Shown: positions 1-8,014 of the stretch, one piece after another
Layout: every line of letters starts with the position of its first letter
Position numbering within the stretch: the first letter of the stretch is position 1
NCBI GenBank assembly: GCA_002317355.1
Contig: DCJC01000062.1
Span: 1-24,603, forward strand
Origin: Prevotellaceae bacterium UBA1710
GTDB lineage: Bacteria; Bacteroidota; Bacteroidia; Bacteroidales; Bacteroidaceae
Length of the DNA stretch: 24,603 nucleotides
Direction: 5' to 3'
Position numbers and translations under genes: made by a program
The notes under the pieces: generated by a model
The model's input: the letters and a program-made list of their open reading frames with translations, nothing else
What the model was told of the DNA's origin: nothing
Databases searched by the model: none

Positions 1-7
1 AACATTG

Positions 8-1681
8 TCAACATTGCCATGATACCTCAAACCAACTTTTCAGCACAACCAATTCGGGGTGTTTTCTGCTTTGCCAGAACCAATGCTTATGGTTTTTCTG
101 AAGATGCAACGGGAAGTTCACGTTGTGACTTATCCAATCTTCCAACTGCTCCCTTGCATAGGCACGATCCTCTCCTAAAATGAAATCGTGATATGCCAAC
201 AGTTCAATCGGCTTGGCGTAGTATTTTCCCATAGCTCTGCCATCTGGTTTGCTATAAAGATACTGCTGATATAAAGTCTCCATCTGTGAAATGGCTTCAG
301 CGGAAGTGTTGTCTGCAGTACATGGAGGATATGTGTCATTGTGGTATTCCTTTAGATAGTCGGCTACCAACGCGCGGCATAGCCACTTGTTGCTGGCAAT
401 CTTCTCCATTCCACAAATGGAATAATAGTTTTCCAGCCACTTCAGATGCCCGGTAGCCTTGCGATTGGCAGTTACATGTCGTCCCTTGCCTCTCACGATA
501 CCCCTATCAGGTGAAACGCCAAGACCACCAATGCCAGTTTTGCCTGTATAGATGGCACGAAGCGCATCGAGGCAGAAGAGATGCAGTTGCATGATGTCCT
601 CTTTACGGTTAACAATGCCAAGCACATGGTCTGCCCAAGAGAACTTTCCATCGCCATAATACAAATAGCGCATCACAGCCTTCTCTGCCTTCTTCACAAT
701 TGCCTTCAACTTCTCTTCTTGCTTGCTGTCTCGCTGCTTCCTGATAGTTCGTACGAGATTGATGAGTCGTCTGTTGAGAATTGTTCTTCGCTCTATCTCA
801 TTCTGGAAATGCTTTACCCATTTGCATGAGAGGGTGATCTCACCACCTCGTATGTTGTATCCAAGGTATCTTACGAATCTGTCGGCACGGATGTCTTCAA
901 TCTTCTGCTCGTTGAGTGTCAATCCGATTTCTGCCAGCATATCACGGATTTCTGCCGATGCTTCATCGTAGTCACTTCCGACATAGATGATGTCATCCGA
1001 ATACCTCTCATACAATCCCTGACGAGCAGACATCTTCTCATCGAGTGAATGCAATATGACATTGGCCAGCCATGAAGATACGGCACAGCCTTGCTTGATT
1101 CCGCAGTATTTTTCCTGAAAGGCATGCAGACGCGAGTCGTAATAGACATCAGTGTCGTAGTACTGGCGTAATAAGTCGATAATGCATGACTTGCCATGAT
1201 GCCTTTCCACTGCATCGAAAGCCTGATGGATGCTTTCACGACTAACCATGTCGAAATACTTATGCACATCGAACTTACGGCCAACAATGCTTCCATTATC
1301 ATCAAGTGCAACAATGCGAGCTGAAAGATTCTTTACGATTCTCCCAATGCCCACTCCTTCCTGATATGAGCGGCACGATTCGTGAATCATATCTCGCTCA
1401 TTGCGCATCAGCCACCGATAAATCACGAACAGCAGCAATCTGTCTTGTGGCTCGTTGGCAAGATATATTCTCTCGCTGCCATCCTCTTTTGTGCGATAGC
1501 CCGTGTGAGGTGGTTGGATGCAATACTTTCCATAATAAATGTCACGACACAACTGGGCACGAAAATTCGGATTCTGATATTTCTCCAGAATCACTTGCGG
1601 AACGTGCTTGTCCACACCATGCTCTATGGCTTCATTCCATAGTTGTGTGTCAGTAAATATGGAAGAGAGTATCTTGTCCAT
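8..1681 (-). CDS. Reverse transcriptase of unassigned class with long C-terminal extension
   Basis: Predicted RNA-directed DNA polymerase, 557 aa and complete. Visible RT blocks in order: a basic TGYRTKEDGSERIYLA segment (about 60-75), motif A with the first catalytic Asp in KFDVHKYFD (D138), motif B in GIKQGCAVSSWLAN (194-207), motif C as YSDD (227-230) with the paired catalytic aspartates, then LTLNEQK (254-260) and VRYLGYNIRGG (270-280). Residues from about 285 to 557 form a long, charged, tryptophan- and tyrosine-rich extension that I do not recognise. No HNH endonuclease or clear group II intron maturase domain is visible. Motif B reads KQGCAVSS, rather than the PQG(G/A) of group II introns and retrons or the SQ form of diversity-generating retroelements. 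The upstream neighbour on the same strand is an unknown 325-aa gene, with a structured 137-bp gap between. RT identity is certain; class and biological role are not. A defence-type or other domesticated RT is an inference. Confidence 0.93.
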   Translation of the reverse strand: MDKILSSIFTDTQLWNEAIEHGVDKHVPQVILEKYQNPNFRAQLCRDIYYGKYCIQPPHTGYRTKEDGSERIYLANEPQDRLLLFVIYRWLMRNERDMIHESCRSYQEGVGIGRIVKNLSARIVALDDNGSIVGRKFDVHKYFDMVSRESIHQAFDAVERHHGKSCIIDLLRQYYDTDVYYDSRLHAFQEKYCGIKQGCAVSSWLANVILHSLDEKMSARQGLYERYSDDIIYVGSDYDEASAEIRDMLAEIGLTLNEQKIEDIRADRFVRYLGYNIRGGEITLSCKWVKHFQNEIERRTILNRRLINLVRTIRKQRDSKQEEKLKAIVKKAEKAVMRYLYYGDGKFSWADHVLGIVNRKEDIMQLHLFCLDALRAIYTGKTGIGGLGVSPDRGIVRGKGRHVTANRKATGHLKWLENYYSICGMEKIASNKWLCRALVADYLKEYHNDTYPPCTADNTSAEAISQMETLYQQYLYSKPDGRAMGKYYAKPIELLAYHDFILGEDRAYAREQLEDWISHNVNFPLHLQKNHKHWFWQSRKHPELVVLKSWFEVSWQC

Positions 1682-1693
1682 CTGATGAAAAAT

Positions 1694-1812
1694 CCCTTTC
1701 CACTGGTTCGGGGCATTACTTTATTATTTTAGAGATGTAATAGTTATCGAATAAATATTCGATAACTATTATTCAGTCTGCCAGTCCAAAGGGAAATGTC
1801 TGCCCGGACATT
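1694..1812 (-). ncRNA. Candidate structured RNA between unknown gene and RT
   Basis: The gap between the 325-aa gene and the RT holds nested complementarity. The outer arms are 1694-1706 (CCCTTTCCACTGG) and 1781-1793 (CCAGTCCAAAGGG), pairing as 6 bp, a 2x2 internal loop and 5 bp. They enclose a perfect 16-bp inverted repeat, 1738-1753 with 1756-1771, around TTATCGAATA. A third small hairpin (AATGTC/GACATT, 1795-1812) lies next to the end of the upstream gene. Read on the minus strand, the RNA would sit just 5' of the RT start at 1681. Retrons and several defence RTs carry an adjacent non-coding RNA template, so this may be the partner RNA of this RT. It could instead be a transcription attenuator or a protein-binding dyad. 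The structure is seen in the sequence; the role is inferred. Confidence 0.45.
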
Positions 1813-1818
1813 TTTTTT

Positions 1819-2796
1819 CTATCTCTTGCTCGTCAGCAATTTCAATACATCTTCTCTTGAAAGCAGTTTCTCCACGCAATACTCAAGCAACTTCATGCCA
1901 TTGTCCTTGTATTGCTCTGCCATAGTTTCTATATCTGCCAGACACTCCTCGCGAGACATCATCCGGCCCATAACATCGGTATAGGTGAGATTCCAGAACT
2001 TCACCATTGTTCGCATAGCCGAATAGGCACCATCGCCTGCAAAGGCACTAACAAATTCATCGGTTGTCTTGAAATATGGATTAGGCTCAAGTCTTGCAAT
2101 AGACGCGCTTTGACACATTATAGATGTCCACAATTGTGATGTGAACTCACAGATGTCATCATCCTTCAGTATAAAATCAAGTTCTTCTTGCAGTATCTTA
2201 AAGAAAGAATCAATTGTATAGCTGTTTGTGCTATTCCATTTGGAATTAGCATATGGCTCATTCACGAAAAGAAGGTATGGGGTATTCATAAAATAAACTT
2301 TCACGTATGGACCTCCTGTGCAATTTGTGAACGGTTTCATATTCAGCACCTTCTTCTTGTTGGCAGCCAAACGAGTTCTATACTGCATCCTAACAACATC
2401 CATGTTCCACCAGCGGAAACGAGCTTCAAATCCCTCTGGATCTGAATCACGAATAATCTTAAGCGCATCCAGATTTCGCATTAATATTTTTTCCTGTTTT
2501 GCTGCCGTTAGATTGCGCACGGCATTTTCGTACTTCTTGATGTCGAAGTGCAGATGCCCTTTTCGTACACCGCCCATCTCCAGCATCTGTGGCAGTATCC
2601 AACTGCGCCCAATGCGAAGATTCGCGATATAATCACCTTCGGCAACCTCATTGCAGAGATTGTCAATTTCCTTTGTATTGCGTTCGCTACTTTGTGTCGT
2701 GTTCTCAACAGAACCATCAGCCGACACCCAACCTGATGGACCATAGTCATCACGCCTACGTCCGAAAATAAATTCTAAAATTTTTGAAAATATCAT
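1819..2796 (-). CDS. Hypothetical protein, RT-associated (325 aa)
   Basis: I do not recognise this 325-aa protein. It begins with a short amphipathic segment (MIFSKILEFIFGRRRDD), then a polar Ser/Thr/Asn-rich linker (about 20-45), then a mixed helical region with many charged and aromatic residues. No signal peptide, convincing membrane segment or catalytic signature was seen, so a cytoplasmic location is likely. It is transcribed toward the RT gene, whose start lies 137 bp downstream. A TAnnTTTG box at 2876-2883 sits upstream on the same strand, so the pair probably forms one transcription unit with this gene first. That order suggests an accessory or effector protein for the RT, but this rests on context alone. 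Codon use is more mixed than in the neighbouring gltBD genes, which fits accessory DNA. Confidence 0.8.
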   Translation of the reverse strand: MIFSKILEFIFGRRRDDYGPSGWVSADGSVENTTQSSERNTKEIDNLCNEVAEGDYIANLRIGRSWILPQMLEMGGVRKGHLHFDIKKYENAVRNLTAAKQEKILMRNLDALKIIRDSDPEGFEARFRWWNMDVVRMQYRTRLAANKKKVLNMKPFTNCTGGPYVKVYFMNTPYLLFVNEPYANSKWNSTNSYTIDSFFKILQEELDFILKDDDICEFTSQLWTSIMCQSASIARLEPNPYFKTTDEFVSAFAGDGAYSAMRTMVKFWNLTYTDVMGRMMSREECLADIETMAEQYKDNGMKLLEYCVEKLLSREDVLKLLTSKR

Positions 2797-2875
2797 AGTT
2801 TGTCTTTGTTTTAATTTGCATTGTTTAAGCCAAGTTCCCGAAAACTTGAATTAATCAAAATCAGCATTGACATGG

Positions 2876-2883
2876 CAAAAGTA
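2876..2883 (-). promoter_or_regulatory. Probable -7 box for the unknown gene/RT unit
   Basis: The minus strand reads TACTTTTG, matching the Bacteroidota -7 consensus TAnnTTTG. No clear TTTG -33 element lies at the expected distance. The implied leader is about 70 nt and contains a small hairpin (CAAGTT/AACTTG, 2831-2848). Confidence 0.5.
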
Positions 2884-2995
2884 CAAATAAAATCTGATAT
2901 ACTCTCACTTTAAGGATGGATTTTTTTGATGTGGTTGAGTGGTTTTTTTATGACTTTATTTCCTTGAAAACCTACTTTTTGTCCAAAAAATGAAT

Positions 2996-3060
2996 ATTGT
3001 AAGGAAAAACTTGGGAATTGCTTACATAATGTAAGGTTATTCGGTAGAAATTCTTACAAT
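2996..3060. promoter_or_regulatory. Symmetric four-half-site operator candidate
   Basis: Four half-sites are arranged as a perfect dyad centred on base 3028: ATTGTAAG (2996-3003), CTTACAT (3021-3027), ATGTAAG (3029-3035) and CTTACAAT (3053-3060). Written by core it is GTAAG-N17-CTTAC-N5-GTAAG-N17-CTTAC. It lies in the 319-bp AT-rich stretch (2797-3115) between the divergent RT unit and gltB. The centre is about 125 bp upstream of the predicted gltB transcription start. Two dimers of a DNA-binding protein would fit this geometry. The protein is unknown. Confidence 0.5.
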
Positions 3061-3115
3061 TTATTATTTTATGTCAATTTTTAGGAAAGTGATAGAAAAA
3101 TAATCTAAGCAAAAC

Positions 3116-3146
3116 TTTGCAAAATGAAAGAAAATTAGTAATTTTG
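3116..3146 (+). promoter_or_regulatory. gltBD promoter
   Basis: TTTG (3116-3119), a 19-bp spacer, then TAATTTTG (3139-3146) match both Bacteroidota promoter elements with ideal spacing. Transcription would start near 3150-3155, giving a leader of about 210 nt before gltB. That leader contains one palindromic repeat and an AT-rich stretch before the ATG. I see no gene in the whole 2797-3362 gap. Confidence 0.75.
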
Positions 3147-3188
3147 CAAGCAAATTGAAAGCAAACTTAGGTTTTTGGTTGACAAAGA

Positions 3189-3215
3189 CCCCCTCCCAGC
3201 CTCCCCGAGGGGAGG
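3189..3215. repeat. Palindromic GC-rich repeat in gltB leader
   Basis: The core CCTCCCC-GA-GGGGAGG (3200-3215) is preceded by a pyrimidine-rich CCCCCTCCCAG segment. It belongs to the same palindrome family found at 7854, 7972, 11413, 13529, 16537, 16649, 19801 and 19921. Here it would form a 7-bp hairpin in the gltB 5' leader. Confidence 0.7.
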
Positions 3216-3362
3216 AGATGAAAGTCACAATTATCTCATCCCGAGGGAAATCATCGGGTAGATTTTATAAATGTAATTCAGGAATTTGGATAAGGGTTGC
3301 TTCAACGTCAACATCGACAACTTGTATTTTTTTTTGTAATTTTTAATTTTTAATTTAGATAT

Positions 3363-6300
3363 ATGGGAAATGGATTGTATAGTGCCGAGTATGAGCACGA
3401 TGCGTGTGGTGTCGGCATGGTGGTGAATATCCACGGAAACAAGAGCCATGAACTGGTTGATAACGCTCTGCGTGTTCTTGAGAACATGGAGCATCGTGGT
3501 GCTGAGACTCGCGATAAGACTGGTGATGGCGCAGGTATCCTCCTGCAGATTCCTCATGAGTTTATTCTTCTTCAGGGTATTCCTGTGCCAGAGAAGGGAC
3601 GTTATGGTACTGGTCTCGTATTCCTTCCAAAGGATGAGAAACTCCAGTCTGACATCCTCTCTATCATGATTGAGGAGATTGAGCGTGAAGGTCTTTCACT
3701 TTCACATCTTCGTAATGTGCCTACAAACCCTGAGGTGCTGGGTGTGGGCGCTCGTGACGTAGAGCCTGACATCAAGCAGGTGTTCGTTACTGGTGTGAGC
3801 GATGAGAACGTGGAGCACTTCGACCGTATTCTTTATAAGGTGCGCAAGAAGATAGAGAACCGTATCACAAACGAGGAGTTCTATATCTGTTCACTCTCTT
3901 GTACCGATATCATTTATAAGGGTATGCTGACATCAGGTCAGTTGCGCCGTTACTTCCCAGACCTCTCAAACAACTACTTCACATCTGGTCTGGCACTCGT
4001 TCACTCTCGTTTCTCTACAAACACATTCCCTAAGTGGAAGCTTGCACAGCCATTCCGCTTCCTCTGCCACAACGGTGAGATCAACACCGTGCGTGGTAAC
4101 CGCGGTTGGATGCAGGCACGTGAGTCTGTTCTCTCTTCACCAGCTCTCGGTGACATCAAGGAGATCCGTCCTATCCTTCAGGAGGATATGTCAGACTCAG
4201 CATCTCTCGACAATGTATTCGAGTTCCTCGTAATGAGCGGTCTGTCTTTGCCACAGGCAATGGCAATCCTCGTTCCAGAGTCATTCAATGATAAGAACCC
4301 TATCTCTGACGACCTCAAGGCATTCTATGAGTATTACTCTATCCTCATGGAGCCATGGGATGGTCCTGCTGCGCTTATGTTCTCTGATGGTCGCTTTGCT
4401 GGTGGTATGCTCGACCGTAACGGTCTCCGCCCATCACGCTACACTATCACCAAGCAGGGCATGATGGTTGTTGCATCTGAGGTAGGTGTGATGGACTTCG
4501 AGCCAAGCGACGTGGTTTCAAAGGGTCGTCTCCAGCCAGGTAAGATTCTTCTTATCGATACACAGGAAGGCAAGATCTACTATGATGGTGAGATCAAGGA
4601 GAAGCTCGCTCACGAGCATCCATACAACCAGTGGCTCTCTACAAACCGTATCCAGCTTGAGAAACTCAAGTCAGGTCGTAAGGTAGAGAACTCAGTTGAC
4701 AACTACGAGCGCAAGCTCCGCGCATTCGGCTTCGGTCAGGAAGATATCGACAAGACATTGGTTCCAATGTGTACAAACGGTCAGGAGCCAGTTGCAGCAA
4801 TGGGTAACGATACTCCGCTCGCTGTCATCTCTGACAAGCCACAGATTTTCTTCAACTACTTCCGTCAGCAGTTCGCTCAGGTTACAAACCCTGCCATCGA
4901 CCCTATCCGTGAGGAGCTCGTTATGTCACTCACAGAGTATATCGGTGCAGTAGGTACTAACATCCTGACTCCAGACGAGAGCAACTGTAAGATGGTGCGT
5001 CTTCCACAGCCAGTTCTTACTAACACACAGCTCGATATCCTTTGTAACATCCGCTATAAGGGCTTCAAGACAGAGAAGCTTCCTATCCTCTTCGAGATTG
5101 AGAAGGGTGAGGCAGGTCTTCAGGCAGCTCTTGATGATCTCTGCAAGAAGGCAGAGGAGAGCGTTGACAATGGTGTGAACTACATCATCCTCTCTGACCG
5201 TGATATCGACGAGACACACGCAGCTATCCCTTCACTCCTTGCTGTAAGTGCCGTTCACCACTATCTCATCAGCGTTCAGAAGCGTGTTCAGACAGCTCTT
5301 ATCGTTGAGTCTGGTGAAATCCGTGAGGTGATGCACGCTGCATTGCTCCTTGGCTATGGTGCTTCTGCTCTCTGTCCATACATGACATTCGCTGTACTCG
5401 ATAACCTCGTGAAGACACACAAGGTTCAGGAGGAGTACGCAACTGCCGAGAAGAACTACATCAAGGCTGTTGACAAGGGTCTCAAGAAGATCATGTCAAA
5501 GATGGGTATCTCTACAATCCGTTCTTACCGTGGTGCTAAGATCTTCGAGTCTATCGGTCTTTCTGAGGGTCTTCTCCAGAGCTACTTCGGAACAGAGATC
5601 AGCACAATCGGCGGTATCGGTCTCCGTGACATCGCAAAGGATGCTATCCGTCTCCACGACGAGGCATTCGTGCCTGATCAGGTGGATAAGTTCCTTCCAA
5701 ATACAGGTCTCTTCAACTATCGTAAGGATGGTATTCCTCACGCATGGAACCCAGAGACTATCGCTAACCTCCAGATTGCAACACGCCTCGGTTCATATCC
5801 TAAGTTCAAGGAGTGGGCTAAGAGCGTTGATGCTAAGGAGAAGCCAATCTTCATCCGTGACTTCTTCGGATTCAAGAAGGCAGAGAAGCCAACTCCAATC
5901 GACGAGGTTGAGTCTGTAGAGTCAATCGTTAAGCACTTCGTAACAGGTGCTATGTCATTCGGCGCTCTCTCTATCGAGGCACACGAGGCACTCGCCATCG
6001 CTATGAACAAGCTCGGCGCTCGTAGTAACACCGGTGAGGGTGGTGAGGATAACGCTCGCTATCACTCAGAGATGGATGGTGTAAGCCTCTCTTCTAAGAC
6101 AAAGCAGATCGCATCTGGTCGTTTCGGTGTGACAGCTGAATACCTCGTAAACGCAGAGGAACTCCAGATCAAGGTGGCACAGGGTGCTAAGCCTGGTGAG
6201 GGTGGTCAGTTGCCAGGCTTCAAGGTGAACAAGATCATCGCCAAGACTCGTAACGCTATTCCTGGAATCACTCTTATCTCACCTCCACCTCATCACGATA

Positions 6301-7847
6301 TCTACTCTATCGAGGACCTTGCACAGCTCATCTTCGACCTCAAGAATATCAACCCAACAGCAGCTGTCAGCGTTAAGCTCGTTGCTGAGAGTGGTGTAGG
6401 TACAATCGCTGCAGGTGTGGCTAAGGCTAAGGCTGACCTCATCGTCATCTCTGGTGCTGAAGGTGGTACAGGTGCTTCTCCTGCTTCTTCTATGCGCTTC
6501 GCAGGTATCTCTCCAGAGATCGGTCTTGCTGAGACACAGCAGACTCTCGTGATGAACGGTCTCCGTAATCAGGTACGTCTCCAGACTGACGGTCAGCTCA
6601 AGACTGCTCGTGACGTAATCATTATGGCTATGCTCGGTGCTGATGAGTTCTCATTCGGTACATTGCCATTGATCGTTCTCGGCTGTCTGATGATGCGTAA
6701 GTGTAACACCAATACATGTCCTGTAGGTGTTGCTACTCAGGATGAGAAGCTTCGCGCTAAGTTCCGCGGTCACGCTGACTACGTAGTGAACTTCTTCACA
6801 TTCCTCGCTCAGGAAGTACGTGAGTACCTCTCAGAGATGGGTGTCAAGAGCCTCAAGGATATCATCGGTCGCACAGACCTCATCGAGGTTAATGCTTGTG
6901 ATCCTTCTACAAAGCAGGGTACAATCGACTTCTCTCGTCTGCTCCACAAGCCAGAGTCTGACAAGCCTCTCTACTGGGATCGTGGTGAGTTCACAAAGGT
7001 TGAGGGTGTCAAGGATATGGAGATCATCAACGCTTGTGAGAAGGCTATCGAGAGTAAGGAAGAGGTAAATCTCGACTATGCTATCAAGAATACAGACCGT
7101 GCCGTTGGTACAATGCTCTCTGGCGTTATCGCCAAGAAGTATGGTGAGGCTGGTCTTCCTGACGGAACTATCAACATCAAGTTCAAGGGTTCTGCTGGTC
7201 AGTCATTCGGCGCATTCGCTGTCAAGGGCGTAAACCTCAAGCTCGAGGGTGAGGCTAATGACTACTTCGGTAAGGGACTTTCTGGTGGTCGTATCTCTAT
7301 TCTCCCACCTGCACGCTATGATGCTGACTTCGTTGCTGAGGATAACATCATCGCTGGTAACACTGGTCTCTATGGTGCTACAACCGGTGAGCTCTATGTA
7401 AACGGTAGGGTAGGTGAGCGCTTCGGTGTTCGTAACTCAGGTGCTATTGCCGTTATCGAGGGCGCTGGCGACCACTGCTGTGAGTACATGACTGGCGGTC
7501 GCGTGGTAGTTCTTGGTGAGACAGGCCGTAACTTCGCTGCTGGTATGTCAGGCGGTGTAGCTTACGTTTGGGACAAGAATCATAACTTCGACTACTTCTG
7601 TAACATGGATCAGGTAGAGATCAACCTCGTAGAAGAGGCTTCTGCTCGCAAGGAACTCCATGAGCTCGTTCGTCAGCACTATCTCTACACAGGTTCTGAA
7701 CTCGCTCGCCGTATGCTCGACGACTGGAACCGCTACATCGAGGACTTCATCCAGGTTGTTCCTATCGAGTACAAGCGCGTTCTTCAGGAAGAGAAGCTCC
7801 GTGAGCTCCAGCAGAAGATAGCTGATATGCAGATTATTAATAATTAA
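3363..7847 (+). CDS. gltB: Glutamate synthase large subunit
   Basis: Large subunit of NADPH-type glutamate synthase. It takes the amide of glutamine and transfers it to 2-oxoglutarate, giving two glutamates. At 1494 aa it matches the usual full length. It begins with a 14-residue propeptide ahead of Cys15 (ACGVGMVV), the expected nucleophile of the class II amidotransferase domain after processing; that domain runs to about residue 420. The central domain is followed by the FMN-binding synthase domain (about 800-1200, including GAMSFGALS and NTGEGGEDN). A 3Fe-4S cluster motif, C1108-x5-C1114-x4-C1119, is intact, and a C-terminal GXGXG beta-helix domain follows (about 1240-1440). Codon use is strongly biased (CTC/CTT, CGT, GGT, AAG), as expected for high expression. 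gltD follows after a 167-bp repeat-filled gap, so the two are probably co-transcribed as a cytoplasmic complex. Confidence 0.98.
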   Translation: MGNGLYSAEYEHDACGVGMVVNIHGNKSHELVDNALRVLENMEHRGAETRDKTGDGAGILLQIPHEFILLQGIPVPEKGRYGTGLVFLPKDEKLQSDILSIMIEEIEREGLSLSHLRNVPTNPEVLGVGARDVEPDIKQVFVTGVSDENVEHFDRILYKVRKKIENRITNEEFYICSLSCTDIIYKGMLTSGQLRRYFPDLSNNYFTSGLALVHSRFSTNTFPKWKLAQPFRFLCHNGEINTVRGNRGWMQARESVLSSPALGDIKEIRPILQEDMSDSASLDNVFEFLVMSGLSLPQAMAILVPESFNDKNPISDDLKAFYEYYSILMEPWDGPAALMFSDGRFAGGMLDRNGLRPSRYTITKQGMMVVASEVGVMDFEPSDVVSKGRLQPGKILLIDTQEGKIYYDGEIKEKLAHEHPYNQWLSTNRIQLEKLKSGRKVENSVDNYERKLRAFGFGQEDIDKTLVPMCTNGQEPVAAMGNDTPLAVISDKPQIFFNYFRQQFAQVTNPAIDPIREELVMSLTEYIGAVGTNILTPDESNCKMVRLPQPVLTNTQLDILCNIRYKGFKTEKLPILFEIEKGEAGLQAALDDLCKKAEESVDNGVNYIILSDRDIDETHAAIPSLLAVSAVHHYLISVQKRVQTALIVESGEIREVMHAALLLGYGASALCPYMTFAVLDNLVKTHKVQEEYATAEKNYIKAVDKGLKKIMSKMGISTIRSYRGAKIFESIGLSEGLLQSYFGTEISTIGGIGLRDIAKDAIRLHDEAFVPDQVDKFLPNTGLFNYRKDGIPHAWNPETIANLQIATRLGSYPKFKEWAKSVDAKEKPIFIRDFFGFKKAEKPTPIDEVESVESIVKHFVTGAMSFGALSIEAHEALAIAMNKLGARSNTGEGGEDNARYHSEMDGVSLSSKTKQIASGRFGVTAEYLVNAEELQIKVAQGAKPGEGGQLPGFKVNKIIAKTRNAIPGITLISPPPHHDIYSIEDLAQLIFDLKNINPTAAVSVKLVAESGVGTIAAGVAKAKADLIVISGAEGGTGASPASSMRFAGISPEIGLAETQQTLVMNGLRNQVRLQTDGQLKTARDVIIMAMLGADEFSFGTLPLIVLGCLMMRKCNTNTCPVGVATQDEKLRAKFRGHADYVVNFFTFLAQEVREYLSEMGVKSLKDIIGRTDLIEVNACDPSTKQGTIDFSRLLHKPESDKPLYWDRGEFTKVEGVKDMEIINACEKAIESKEEVNLDYAIKNTDRAVGTMLSGVIAKKYGEAGLPDGTINIKFKGSAGQSFGAFAVKGVNLKLEGEANDYFGKGLSGGRISILPPARYDADFVAEDNIIAGNTGLYGATTGELYVNGRVGERFGVRNSGAIAVIEGAGDHCCEYMTGGRVVVLGETGRNFAAGMSGGVAYVWDKNHNFDYFCNMDQVEINLVEEASARKELHELVRQHYLYTGSELARRMLDDWNRYIEDFIQVVPIEYKRVLQEEKLRELQQKIADMQIINN

Positions 7848-7853
7848 AGAGCG

Positions 7854-8008
7854 GCCTCTCCCCCCGCCCTCCCCCGTAGGGAGGGAGCCGCTGACGCCAG
7901 CAAGGCTTTCAATGGCGGTGGGATTGGCACAATATAAATTAAACAACCGGAATTAGCCCCCTTTAGCAATCCGGCTCCCTCCCTACGGGGGAGGGCGGGG
8001 GGAGAGGC
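7854..8008. repeat. Perfect 37-bp inverted repeat between gltB and gltD
   Basis: The arms 7854-7890 and 7972-8008 are exact reverse complements over 37 bp, separated by 81 bp. Each arm is itself a CCCTCCC..GGGAGGG-type palindrome of the family seen elsewhere in the window. The element starts 7 bp after the gltB stop and ends 6 bp before the gltD start. The right arm supplies GGAGAGG at 8001-8007, 7 nt before the gltD ATG, so it can act as a Shine-Dalgarno-like sequence. That sequence would be buried if the two arms pair in the mRNA. Confidence 0.9.
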
Positions 8009-8014
8009 TTTTCT

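Noticed and set aside
8..1681. Diversity-generating retroelement or group II intron identity for the RT
   Set aside because: No template/variable repeat pair, Avd-like gene or C-type lectin target is visible. Motif B lacks the DGR SQ pattern. No HNH domain, or domain V-like hairpin with exon-binding sites, was recognised. The gap repeats are palindromic, not a long direct repeat.
1795..1820. Plus-strand rho-independent terminator (AATGTC/GACATT hairpin followed by eight T)
   Set aside because: No plus-strand gene precedes it. The T run is an A run in the transcript of the actual minus-strand genes. It was kept only as part of the candidate structured RNA.
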